Shown piece after piece: positions 1 through 6,779 of a stretch of DNA of 7,213 bases. Origin of the DNA: a bacterium (GTDB lineage Bacteria; Auribacterota; JABMQX01); NCBI GenBank assembly GCA_013203085.1, contig JABMQX010000323.1, forward strand, positions 1 to 7,213. The letters are read 5' to 3'. The translations under genes were made by a program, and so were the position numbers. The stretch's first letter is position 1, and every line of letters starts with the position of its first letter. Below the pieces are notes generated by a model. It saw only the letters and a program-made list of their open reading frames with translations. It made no database searches and had not been told where the DNA came from.

Positions 1-641
1 AAGCAGAGCAGGGGCTGAGCCTCCTTAATATCATTAAACTCGGGGGGCCGCTAATGTATGTCTTGTTTGCGCTGTCCATCGCGATGGTGGCTATGGTTAC
101 CTACTTTTTCCTGGCGTTGAGCCCCGGCAACATCATGCCGCCACTCTTTCTCAGGCGCATCCAACAAGTGATCCGGGATAAGAAGATCGAAGAAGCCAGA
201 ATGCTCTGCGCGCAGAACAGGAACGTAGTCTCGCAGATCATTCGCAGCGGCTTGGACTCTGTGCAGAAGGGGCCCCGCGGCGTTCTCGAAGCTATGAACA
301 GCGAAGGAAGCCGCAGGGCGTCTTCGCTCTGGCAGAAAATCAATTTTCTTTCGGACATCGCAGTGATCTCGCCAATGGTAGGCCTTCTGGGTACAGTAAT
401 AGGGATGTTTCAAGCCTTCATGAGTGTGTCAAGTTCGGGGATAACACAAGGGAAAATCAACCCGGCCTACCTTACCAGCGGTGTGGCTCAGGCAGTGGTT
501 ACAACGATCGCCGGTTTGGTCATCGGCATTCTGGCGACGATGGCATACGCTTACTTCAGGGGTGTGGTCCAGAGGATCGTAATTAATCTGGAGGCAGTTT
601 GCTCCAGGTATTCAGACACTATCGCGGAGGGCGCAGAATGA
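1..641 (+). CDS. ExbB/TolQ/MotA-family proton channel subunit (5' truncated)
   Basis: Inner-membrane subunit of an ion-gradient-driven motor of the ExbB/TolQ/MotA family, which with ExbD-type partners transmits proton (or sodium) flow to a periplasmic effector. The reading frame is open from the left edge, with the first full codon at base 3. Before the ATG at 54 it encodes AEQGLSLLNIIKLGGPL, which is the usual amphipathic helix and GGP(V/L)M entry into membrane helix 1. ATG 54 is therefore an internal methionine and the true start lies outside the window. Three membrane segments are visible: LMYVLFALSIAMVAMV, then after a basic cytoplasmic loop SPMVGLLGTVIGMF (the family's conserved SPxLGLLGTV block), then VAQAVVTTIAGLVIGILA with the TT-xxGL signature. 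The stop overlaps the ExbD-type start by 4 bp (ATGA), implying translational coupling. The residues AEQ at the window edge could follow a signal-peptide cleavage site, as in some ExbB proteins, but this cannot be checked here. The family is certain; the exact subfamily is not. Confidence 0.93.
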   Translation, partial: AEQGLSLLNIIKLGGPLMYVLFALSIAMVAMVTYFFLALSPGNIMPPLFLRRIQQVIRDKKIEEARMLCAQNRNVVSQIIRSGLDSVQKGPRGVLEAMNSEGSRRASSLWQKINFLSDIAVISPMVGLLGTVIGMFQAFMSVSSSGITQGKINPAYLTSGVAQAVVTTIAGLVIGILATMAYAYFRGVVQRIVINLEAVCSRYSDTIAEGAE

Positions 642-1063
642 ACTTCGGGAGCAAGATGGGGCAGCAAAGGCAGGGTTTTGCACTCACGTCCATGATAGAC
701 CTCCTGTTTATCCTCTTGATTTTCTTCATGACGGCTTCCATGTATGCGCAGTTTGAGTCTGAGCTGAACGTTCAGGTGCCCGTGTCCTCGGAGTCCGTTG
801 ATACGGAGAGGGAGGCTACAGAAATCATTGTCAACGTTACGGACGATGGAAAATTCGTCGTGAATCAGATCGAGAGGTCAATCCCTGAACTCGACGATAT
901 TCTCAGAACGATTGCGGATGTTTACGAGGGCTCGCACATCATTCTAAGGGGCGACAAGGAGACCGCATGGCGAAACATGGTCAAAGTTCTCGACGCCTGC
1001 AAGAGAGCCGACATCTGGAACGTCTCTTTCTCCGTCATCCCCGAGGAGACTGCAGGAGAGTAA
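638..1063 (+). CDS. ExbD/TolR-family biopolymer transport protein
   Basis: Single-span partner of the ExbB-type channel, 141 residues, a normal family length. The short basic cytoplasmic N-terminus is followed by LTSMIDLLFILLIFFMTAS at about residues 16-34. Asp21 is the conserved ion-carrying acidic residue, equivalent to Asp25 of E. coli ExbD. The rest is a small periplasmic domain ending with the typical ILRGDKETAWRNMVKVLDAC pattern (conserved Asp, then an amphipathic helix). ATG 638 is chosen because it overlaps the exbB-like stop, is preceded by GGAGG at 626-630 with a 7-base spacer, and gives the expected short cytoplasmic tail; upstream in-frame codons would add a non-conserved extension inside the previous gene. 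I see the family signature directly. Whether it serves a TonB-like, TolA-like or novel effector is inferred from the neighbours, which favour the VWA protein at 3669-5465. Confidence 0.95.
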   Translation: MNFGSKMGQQRQGFALTSMIDLLFILLIFFMTASMYAQFESELNVQVPVSSESVDTEREATEIIVNVTDDGKFVVNQIERSIPELDDILRTIADVYEGSHIILRGDKETAWRNMVKVLDACKRADIWNVSFSVIPEETAGE

Positions 1064-1077
1064 GGGAAAACTACACC

Positions 1078-3549
1078 ATGGGTGGGGACATATCACTCGT
1101 CAGCCGAAAAAGGAGTTTTCCCAAGCCGGTGTTACTTAGGGCGATCACGATCATCACCCTGTGCGCCCTCACTGCAATTGCATCGGTTCTCCATTCGGCG
1201 GAGGAGGCGGACGATGAGGCGACGAAGGTGTTCGACCTCGCTACCGGCTTATACCTCCGGCCGGCTTTCCACGGGCAGGCGGTAGTACAGTTCAGAGAAT
1301 TCTTGAGGCGTTATCCCAATGATAAACGTGGCGATGACGCCACTTTTTTCCTGGGGAACTGCTTACGCAAGCTGGGAAGGCACGAGGAGGCTCTGCAGGT
1401 CTTCCTTGACCATCGGAAATTCAAGGGAAGCCCGAAGCGAGACGACGCGAACTTCCGAACCGGGCAGGTTTACTTTTCCCTCGGAAGATATGCGGATGCG
1501 ATTCCATACTTCCAGAAACTTCACATCAAGACGGAAGTTGACGAGAATCTGGCGAGAAGTTCAGCTTTCTGGCTTGGATGGGCTTACCTGAAGAATAACC
1601 AATCGAAGGAAGCTATCCCGATATTGGCAAAGCTTGCGGACGGGGAAAAGAATCCGCTGGCGCCGTGGGCGAACTTTCACCTCGGCTATGCCTATCGGGC
1701 GGCGGGAGATTTCAACAAGGCGATTGAACGCTTTCAGAAAGCGGCGGCGGAGTTGCCTGAACGGAAGGCAGAGTCGCTGTTCATGATGGCAGAAGCTTAC
1801 GCGAACCTGGAAAAGTACGAAAGGGCGTATGCTGCCTACAAAGAGCTCGTGGAAAAACACTCAGGATCTCCCTTCCTCGGGCGGGCGGCGTTTGGCGCAG
1901 TGTGGAGCCTTTATACCGGAAAAGAGTACGAGAAAGCCATCAAGGCCTATCCGGTGTGCCAAAAGTTCATTCCGCAGAATTCGCAAGCCGAAGTCCGCTA
2001 CATTCTGGCCAACTGCTATTACGAGACAGACAGCTTGGAGCAAGCTCTGCAAACTTACCAGAAGGTCTCGAAGGATTACCCAGAAAGTCCTTTTTCGCCG
2101 CGTGCGGGCTACAAGGCTTGCTGGTGCCTCTTCCGGCAGGATAAACTCGACGAGGTGATCGCTTCCGGAACGGCCTTCGCCAAGAAATACCCTTCCTACC
2201 CGGAGATTGCCAACATTCACTTTTTGCTCGGTGAATCTCTTTACTCGCGGAATCGGATAAAGGAGGCGGAGTCCCAATATCAGGTCGTCGTCGCGCGATA
2301 TCCGAGATGCGTGTTCTTCGAAGACGCGAGCTTCATGTTGGGGGAGTGCCAGTTGAAAGAGGGCCTGCTGGAAAAGGCGAGGGCGACGTTTCGGGGTTTT
2401 GTCACCCTCCACCCGACGAGCAAACGGGCGGCGAAGGCGCTGGCGAGGTCCGCTGACTGTGGGTTGGAGCTGGCCCGCAAGGCAAAACCGAAACTTCAGC
2501 AAGCCCAATACGAAGAGGTGGCGCGGGACCGCAAGGCTCTCTATGAGCTTCTTGTCAAGAAAGACCCGAAAGATGCGCTTGCTGGCGAGACCTTGTACCT
2601 GCTGGGCGTGACCTATCTGCGGTTGAAAAGGCATGATGACATGATCGAGGCTTTCGAGAAGTTGGTCAAAGCCTATCCGAAAAACCAGAACTGCGCCGAG
2701 GCTTACTACTGGTTGGCATCCGAAAGGGAGAAGGCGAAGGAATACGATACCGCCATTGACTATTTCGAGCGCTCCCTCAAACTCAAGCCGAAGGGGGTCT
2801 ATTCTGAGCGGGCGAAGCGCCGGCTCGCGGATATATATTATCAGAAGGGCGAAAAGGAAAAGGCAGCGAGCATCATCGTCGAGCTGCTCAGAAGCAACCC
2901 GCAGAGCGACGTGGCGGCGCAAACGCACCTTTGGGCAGCCGAATTTCTGCTTGAAAAGGGGAATTTCGACGAAGCGATTGAGATGTACGACCTCTTTCTC
3001 AAGAAATTCAAGGAGGCTCGGCGGATCGAGAGAGCGTACTATGGATTGGGCGATTGCTATTTCAAGCAGGGGAAATGGCAGAAAGCCATAGACAACTTCA
3101 GCAAGGCGATAGAATTCAAAGGAGACTGGATTTCGCTATCGAGATTACGCAGCGGGATTGCGCACCTCAAGCTGGGGCGAGACAAGCAGGCGGAGCCACT
3201 ACTCGGCGAGGTGGAGCGGTCTGGAGGGTTGGAACTGGAAGCGAAAGCGATTTACTGGCTGGGAAATATGCACTTCGACCGAGCGAAAGGGATGAAGGCT
3301 CAAAAAGACAAGGTCACGGAGTACAAGGAGGCCCGGGGGAAGTATATCAGAGTCGTGATTATCTACAACAACTCGGAGGTCAGACCGGAGTGCATGTATC
3401 GTGTTGCGGAGTGCCTGGAGCAGGAAGGGCTGGTGGAGGACTCGAAAAAGCAGCTTCAGGAGTTGATAAAGGAATACCCTGACCACGAGTTCACTAACAG
3501 GGCTCGTGAGAAGCTGGGTACGGAGCCTGCCCCTCCAACCGGGCAGTAG
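1078..3549 (+). CDS. large exported tetratricopeptide-repeat (TPR) protein
   Basis: An 823-residue protein made almost entirely of TPR-like helical hairpins of about 36-37 residues, of the TPR_6/YbgF-BamD type that ends units with YP-x-SP. I count about 18 units from roughly residue 80 to 810, for example DDATFFLGNCLRKLGRHEEA and AWCLF-type variants. One longer irregular unit lies near residues 455-510 (GLELARKAKPKLQQ) and another near 730-780. Such arrays form a solenoid that binds protein partners; no enzyme motif is seen. The N-terminus has a basic stretch (RKR, KPVLLR) and the hydrophobic core AITIITLCALTAIA, then an acidic mature start, so it is probably exported by Sec. Cleavage may follow AIA (35) or HSA (41). 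The cysteine is not in a proper lipobox. ATG 1078 is chosen over in-frame upstream codons because it yields this signal peptide; a purine run (AAGGGA, 1062-1067) lies upstream. It starts 14 bases after the exbD-like stop, so it is probably cotranscribed. It may play a role analogous to CpoB/YbgF in Tol-Pal. Confidence 0.9.
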   Translation: MGGDISLVSRKRSFPKPVLLRAITIITLCALTAIASVLHSAEEADDEATKVFDLATGLYLRPAFHGQAVVQFREFLRRYPNDKRGDDATFFLGNCLRKLGRHEEALQVFLDHRKFKGSPKRDDANFRTGQVYFSLGRYADAIPYFQKLHIKTEVDENLARSSAFWLGWAYLKNNQSKEAIPILAKLADGEKNPLAPWANFHLGYAYRAAGDFNKAIERFQKAAAELPERKAESLFMMAEAYANLEKYERAYAAYKELVEKHSGSPFLGRAAFGAVWSLYTGKEYEKAIKAYPVCQKFIPQNSQAEVRYILANCYYETDSLEQALQTYQKVSKDYPESPFSPRAGYKACWCLFRQDKLDEVIASGTAFAKKYPSYPEIANIHFLLGESLYSRNRIKEAESQYQVVVARYPRCVFFEDASFMLGECQLKEGLLEKARATFRGFVTLHPTSKRAAKALARSADCGLELARKAKPKLQQAQYEEVARDRKALYELLVKKDPKDALAGETLYLLGVTYLRLKRHDDMIEAFEKLVKAYPKNQNCAEAYYWLASEREKAKEYDTAIDYFERSLKLKPKGVYSERAKRRLADIYYQKGEKEKAASIIVELLRSNPQSDVAAQTHLWAAEFLLEKGNFDEAIEMYDLFLKKFKEARRIERAYYGLGDCYFKQGKWQKAIDNFSKAIEFKGDWISLSRLRSGIAHLKLGRDKQAEPLLGEVERSGGLELEAKAIYWLGNMHFDRAKGMKAQKDKVTEYKEARGKYIRVVIIYNNSEVRPECMYRVAECLEQEGLVEDSKKQLQELIKEYPDHEFTNRAREKLGTEPAPPTGQ

Positions 3550-3668
3550 CTACACGGGAAGTCATCGTCCTTAAGCTTGGACAACGTCTATACGAGGCAT
3601 TGACGTACATGCCAGGTCAAAGGCCCGCAGCTTTGTCCAAGGGCTCTTTGGGGACAAGGAGGTCAAAA
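3550..3668 (+). promoter_or_regulatory. 119-base leader with competing inverted repeats before the TonB-like VWA gene
   Basis: This stretch between the TPR gene and the TonB-like VWA gene holds no gene. CTTGGACAA (3576-3584) is an exact inverted match to TTGTCCAAG (3633-3641), 9 bp. The same central bases can instead pair downstream: 3631-3638 with 3652-3659 gives 8 bp including one G-U, with a 13-base loop. That second stem covers the first half of the ribosome-binding site AAGGAGG (3656-3662). The two pairings exclude each other, which is the layout of a translational switch. The repeats are short and could be chance; no U-run follows either stem, so a rho-independent terminator is not supported. 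Confidence 0.35.
3656..3662 (+). promoter_or_regulatory. strong ribosome-binding site AAGGAGG setting the start at 3669
   Basis: AAGGAGG is a perfect anti-Shine-Dalgarno match, six bases before ATG 3669. It selects this ATG over the in-frame TTG at 3600 and ATG at 3609, neither of which has a purine-rich site at the right distance. The choice is supported independently by the resulting protein, whose Ser16 and His20 then fall at the same positions as in E. coli TonB. Confidence 0.85.
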
Positions 3669-5465
3669 ATGACAAGGACTCCAAATCCGTTTCTGGTCGT
3701 TGCGCTGCTGGTCTCGGTGTTTATGCACTTGTTTTTGGTGGACCGGGCAATTGACCTGACGTTAAAGTGGCGGCTTTTCAGCACTTCCACGGGGGATCAG
3801 TTGTTTCGGATACGAGACGTAGATATTCGCGAAACGCCGAGAATTCCTTTGGGAAAACCGAGGTTGAGTCCGGACGAGCTGATAACATTCTTGGGTTCGT
3901 CCCAGAATGAGGTGGCCGCCGATCTGGAGAACGAAGATACGGAACAGCTACTGAAGACCGAGAAATTCCTTGCCTCCGACGTACCCGAGGAGACACTGCT
4001 AGAGACGATAGAGAAAGCTATCGAAGCGGAGCAAATTGCCAAGACTGCTGAAACGCCGGCGCTTCCCGTGGCAGAGGAAATGATCGCTCAGGAGGTCCTT
4101 GCCATTGATGAAGCGATGGTCAAAGAATCCATTCCCTCCAGGCGTCCCAGGATAATCAAGAATGTGAAAAGAGGAACGGCGACCTCGGACATCATTAGTT
4201 TTTTCCCGACGACTGAGTTCACGGAACCCTTGCCAACACCGACCGGCGCGAAAACACCCGGGGAGACAACCGGTCCGGTTAGCCCCGATAAGAAGGATGA
4301 AATTGTCAGAGTTGCCATGGCCGAACAAGCCATGACCATTCCCGGGGTTATCGCACCCCCACCGGCCATCATCGAGAGGGAAATCGAATCCGCGGACCTC
4401 GTGGACATCGTTACGGACGATTACGAGAAGATACGGAAATATCCCCCATTGGATGACCTTCTCACCGTTCGCCTGTTCACTTACCATCGCCCGGGCGAAA
4501 CCAGAGGATACTTCAGATTGGCGGTCCAGCCGAGAGGGGACAAGAAAGATGTCAGAATCATTCCAAAAGACATCATCTTTGTGGTGGACTCCTCGAAGAG
4601 CATAACGCAGAAGAAGCTGAACTATTACATCGAAGGTCTGAAGCTATGCTTGAGAAGTCTCAACCCCCGGGACAGGTTCAACATAGTCGAGTTCAAGAGC
4701 TTCACCCGCAAGCTCGCAGAGAAAGATGTCGTGCCAGTCACCCCGGAAATGATTGCCCGGGCGGAAACGTTCCTCTCGGGATTGATTTCCGAGGGGGCGA
4801 CCGATGTGTACAAGTCGTTGACGCAGCTCGTGACGGTGAAACCGACACCGGGCCGTCCCCGTGTCATTTTCCTCGTGAGCGATGGGCGGCCGACTACGGG
4901 GATCAGAAAGAACCGTGAGATCATCAACGAAGTCACCAGATTGAACAACCTCTACGCGTCCATTTTCACGTTTGCCGGCGGGGAGAAGATAAACACCTCA
5001 TTACTCGACCTACTCTCCTATCGGAACAGGGGATCCCAGAGATTCGAGACGAACGACAGGAGAATCCCTGACGCCCTTTTTAGGTTCTACGTCGAGTTTA
5101 GCTCGCCCATCCTGATGAACCCGCGCTTCAACTTCGGGAGCCTCGACAGCACGGAGGTATATCCGAAAATCCTCCCCGATCTCTACCTGAGCACTGGGCT
5201 GGAGATGTTCGGGCGTTTCGAGGGCGAAAAGGAGTTCAGCATGCAATTGCTGGGCGAAGCGGACGGCCAGACAAAGGAGTACGTTCTCCAGCAGGGTCTC
5301 ACCGGCAAAGACAATGGAGCCGAGAGGATTGCTCAGCAATGGGGTCATCGCAAGATATACTATCTGGAGGGGCAAGTGGTCCTGAAGGGAGAATCACAAC
5401 AGATCCTTTCCCTTATCCAGAAGCTGAGCGCTGATTACAGCGTGCAGACGTCTTACCGCCGCTGA
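3669..5465 (+). CDS. TonB-like membrane anchor fused to a periplasmic VWA (inter-alpha-trypsin-inhibitor-like) domain
   Basis: A 598-residue protein with an unusual domain order. Residues 8-25 form one membrane helix containing SVFMH (Ser16-xxx-His20), the motif by which TonB couples to ExbB/ExbD. The N-terminus would lie in the cytoplasm and the rest in the periplasm. Residues about 60-170 are acidic and probably helical. Residues about 195-240 are a Pro/Thr-rich linker (EPLPTPTGAKTPGE). After a short beta-rich stretch comes a VWA domain from about 302 to 480 with a complete MIDAS: Asp307, Ser309 and Ser311 (DSSKS), Thr378 (GATD) and Asp405 (VSDGRP). The tail to residue 598 (FSSPILMNPRF, YPKILPDLY, IAQQWGHRKI, SADYSVQTSY) resembles the region after VWA in inter-alpha-trypsin-inhibitor heavy chains and their bacterial homologues (COG2304). 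The usual N-terminal VIT domain is not recognisable. There is no TonB C-terminal domain. It sits two genes after exbD. The fusion is seen directly; energisation by ExbB/ExbD is inferred. Confidence 0.9.
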   Translation: MTRTPNPFLVVALLVSVFMHLFLVDRAIDLTLKWRLFSTSTGDQLFRIRDVDIRETPRIPLGKPRLSPDELITFLGSSQNEVAADLENEDTEQLLKTEKFLASDVPEETLLETIEKAIEAEQIAKTAETPALPVAEEMIAQEVLAIDEAMVKESIPSRRPRIIKNVKRGTATSDIISFFPTTEFTEPLPTPTGAKTPGETTGPVSPDKKDEIVRVAMAEQAMTIPGVIAPPPAIIEREIESADLVDIVTDDYEKIRKYPPLDDLLTVRLFTYHRPGETRGYFRLAVQPRGDKKDVRIIPKDIIFVVDSSKSITQKKLNYYIEGLKLCLRSLNPRDRFNIVEFKSFTRKLAEKDVVPVTPEMIARAETFLSGLISEGATDVYKSLTQLVTVKPTPGRPRVIFLVSDGRPTTGIRKNREIINEVTRLNNLYASIFTFAGGEKINTSLLDLLSYRNRGSQRFETNDRRIPDALFRFYVEFSSPILMNPRFNFGSLDSTEVYPKILPDLYLSTGLEMFGRFEGEKEFSMQLLGEADGQTKEYVLQQGLTGKDNGAERIAQQWGHRKIYYLEGQVVLKGESQQILSLIQKLSADYSVQTSYRR

Positions 5466-5529
5466 CCGTCATGAGCTCTGTTCACCCGGGGGCCATGAAA
5501 ACAGTTTTTGGGTTCGTACTATACTCAGC

Positions 5530-5552
5530 GATCCCCGCCGGCGCGGGGCATC
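5530..5552 (+). repeat. GC-rich hairpin between the VWA gene and the phosphate transporter
   Basis: GAT-CCCCGC, a CGGC loop and GCGGGG-(C)-ATC form a 9-bp stem with one bulged C and a 4-base loop. No U-run follows, so it is not a standard rho-independent terminator. It could stabilise or process the mRNA 3' end of the upstream gene, or pause polymerase between the two gene groups. Confidence 0.45.
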
Positions 5553-5573
5553 GGGCAAATCTTCAGGGCACAA

Positions 5574-5600
5574 AAGGAGAGCAGTCATAATAGACAAGGG
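5574..5600 (+). promoter_or_regulatory. two alternative ribosome-binding sites for the first Na+/Pi transporter
   Basis: AAGGAG (5574-5579) is the stronger site, but the codon seven bases after it is ATA (5587), followed by another ATA (5590), both in the transporter frame. AAGGG (5596-5600) is weaker but lies seven bases before a normal GTG start at 5608. I use GTG 5608; initiation at ATA 5587 would add seven residues. Confidence 0.5.
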
Positions 5601-5607
5601 CATAGAA

Positions 5608-6765
5608 GTGGGGGCGCCGGCGCCATGGATAACGGCCCTGTTGAAAGCTCTTGCGGCGCTGGTCCTGGTTTACTTTTTTCTCGTGAGCATTCAGCTCATG
5701 GGAGGCTCTTTGAAATTGCTCGGCAAGGGATTTGCCAACAGAATGCTCACTCTGACGTCGAATCCCTTCGTCGGTTTATTCATAGGAATTCTGGCGACGA
5801 GCATCGTGCAGAGTTCCTCGGCTGTGACCTCCATGGTTGTGGTGGCTACCCATGCGGGGACCCTGACGATCCCTGGAGCCATTCCTATAGTGATGGGTGC
5901 GAATGTCGGCACCAGCGTGACGAACCTGCTTGTCTCCTTTTCGCTGATCACCCGGGGATCAGAATTTAGGCGGGGTTTCGCAGGGGCTGTTGTACACGAC
6001 CTCTTCAATCTGTGCTCGGTGGCCGTTCTGTTTCCGCTTGAGTTGGCGACGGGTATCTTACACAAAATGGCTGCGGCCAGCACCTCGGCCCTGGCTGGCG
6101 CGGGAGGTCTCAAGTTCACAGGCGTATTAGAAGCCGCCGTCAAACCGGTTTCGGGAACGATTATCGAAGCCTGGTCAAGTCTTGTAGGGCCCGGGCGCAA
6201 AGCCCTGGCAGTCATTCTCGTAATTCTCTCTCTCATTCTCCTCTTTTCGACCTTATTCCTCATCACTCGGCTGATGAGGGGAGCAGTGCTGACGCGGCTG
6301 GAGCGTTTTCTGAAGAGGTACCTGTTCAGGAATGCCCCAACAGCCTTTCTTTTCGGGGCGGCCTTGACGGCTGTGGTCCAGAGCAGTTCGGTGACAACAT
6401 CTGCGATGGTGCCGTTGGTGGGAGCGGGGCTGCTCACGATTCGGCACATCTACCCGTACACCCTTGGCGCGAACATCGGGACGACAGTCACCGCTATGCT
6501 TGCGGCTCTTGTTGAGGCGGGTAAGGAAATGGGAACGGCAGCGGTGAGCGCCAGCCCGGCAGGTGTGACGGTTGCTCTTTGCCACCTGTTCTTCAATATC
6601 GCCGGCACCGCCATCTTCTACCCTCTGCGGATCATCCCTATTTCCCTCGCAGAGAGGCTTGCGGAAATCGCCGCTGGCAGAAAAGGCTTTGGCTTCTTGT
6701 ACGTTCTTGTTATTTTCTTCATCATACCCGCGATTATGATCCTGCTGAGCAAGCTGCTGAGCTGA
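5608..6765 (+). CDS. Na+/phosphate cotransporter family protein (NptA-type, PF02690), first copy
   Basis: A 385-residue inner-membrane transporter of the Na/Pi-cotransporter II family (NptA; COG1283), expected to move inorganic phosphate, or a related anion, with sodium. The family's duplicated core is clear. Repeat 1 has IVQSSSAVTSM (Gln68-Ser71) followed by MGANVGTSVTNL (from Gly97). Repeat 2 has VVQSSSVTTSAM (from Gln258) followed by LGANIGTTVTAM (from Gly287). About eight hydrophobic segments surround these. It ends soon after its last helix, so the C-terminal PhoU-like domain found in some bacterial members (such as E. coli YjbB) is absent. GTG 5608 is the first normal start codon and gives a short basic-hydrophobic entry into helix 1. 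The next gene is a close paralogue. Family assignment is secure; phosphate as substrate is inferred from the family, since some members have other or unknown roles. Confidence 0.92.
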   Translation: MGAPAPWITALLKALAALVLVYFFLVSIQLMGGSLKLLGKGFANRMLTLTSNPFVGLFIGILATSIVQSSSAVTSMVVVATHAGTLTIPGAIPIVMGANVGTSVTNLLVSFSLITRGSEFRRGFAGAVVHDLFNLCSVAVLFPLELATGILHKMAAASTSALAGAGGLKFTGVLEAAVKPVSGTIIEAWSSLVGPGRKALAVILVILSLILLFSTLFLITRLMRGAVLTRLERFLKRYLFRNAPTAFLFGAALTAVVQSSSVTTSAMVPLVGAGLLTIRHIYPYTLGANIGTTVTAMLAALVEAGKEMGTAAVSASPAGVTVALCHLFFNIAGTAIFYPLRIIPISLAERLAEIAAGRKGFGFLYVLVIFFIIPAIMILLSKLLS

Positions 6766-6779
6766 TAGGGAGCGGAGAA

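Larger units (their letters stand above)
5466..5607 (+). other. 142-base gap with GC-rich hairpin; no convincing gene
   Basis: This separates the VWA gene from the first transporter. It contains a compact hairpin at 5530-5552 and two purine-rich ribosome-binding candidates near its right end. A 39-codon open frame (5471-5590) crosses it but has no Shine-Dalgarno and no recognisable sequence, so I do not call it. No convincing promoter is seen: TATACT at 5520-5525 resembles a -10 box but lacks a good -35. Confidence 0.5.

Noticed and set aside
1156..1167. Lipoprotein signal in the TPR protein (cysteine at residue 29)
   Set aside because: The residues before the cysteine are ITL, not a lipobox, since the -1 position should be Gly, Ala or Ser. 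The hydrophobic core also continues past it.
1861..2928. 355-codon open frame on the minus strand
   Set aside because: It lies wholly inside the TPR gene, has no recognisable domain and has no ribosome-binding site. The plus-strand frame shows clear periodic TPR sequence.
3600..3668. Earlier TTG (3600) or ATG (3609) start for the TonB-like VWA protein
   Set aside because: Neither has a Shine-Dalgarno. ATG 3669 has a perfect one and puts the TonB-type Ser/His at 16 and 20.
5498..5525. Possible sigma-70 promoter (AAAACA, 16-base spacer, TATACT)
   Set aside because: The -10 box is good (5 of 6) but the -35 matches only 3 of 6. A match this good is expected by chance in a window of this size.
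5530..5560. Rho-independent terminator at the GC-rich hairpin
   Set aside because: The stem is strong but is followed by GGGCAAATC, not a U-run.
5471..5590. 39-codon small open frame (with an internal ATG at 5495) between the VWA and transporter genes
   Set aside because: It has no proper ribosome-binding site and no recognisable sequence. Its end overlaps the transporter's ribosome-binding region by chance; a leader-peptide role cannot be supported.
5691..6449. 252-codon open frame on the minus strand
   Set aside because: It is antisense to the first Na+/Pi transporter, whose QSSS and GAN-GT signatures are certain. The antisense product is low-complexity and unlike any family I know.
6660..6765. 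Programmed -1 frameshift joining the two transporter copies
   Set aside because: The second copy is in the -1 frame and that frame is open, but no X-XXY-YYZ slippery heptamer is in phase here. Joining two complete transporters would also be unusual.
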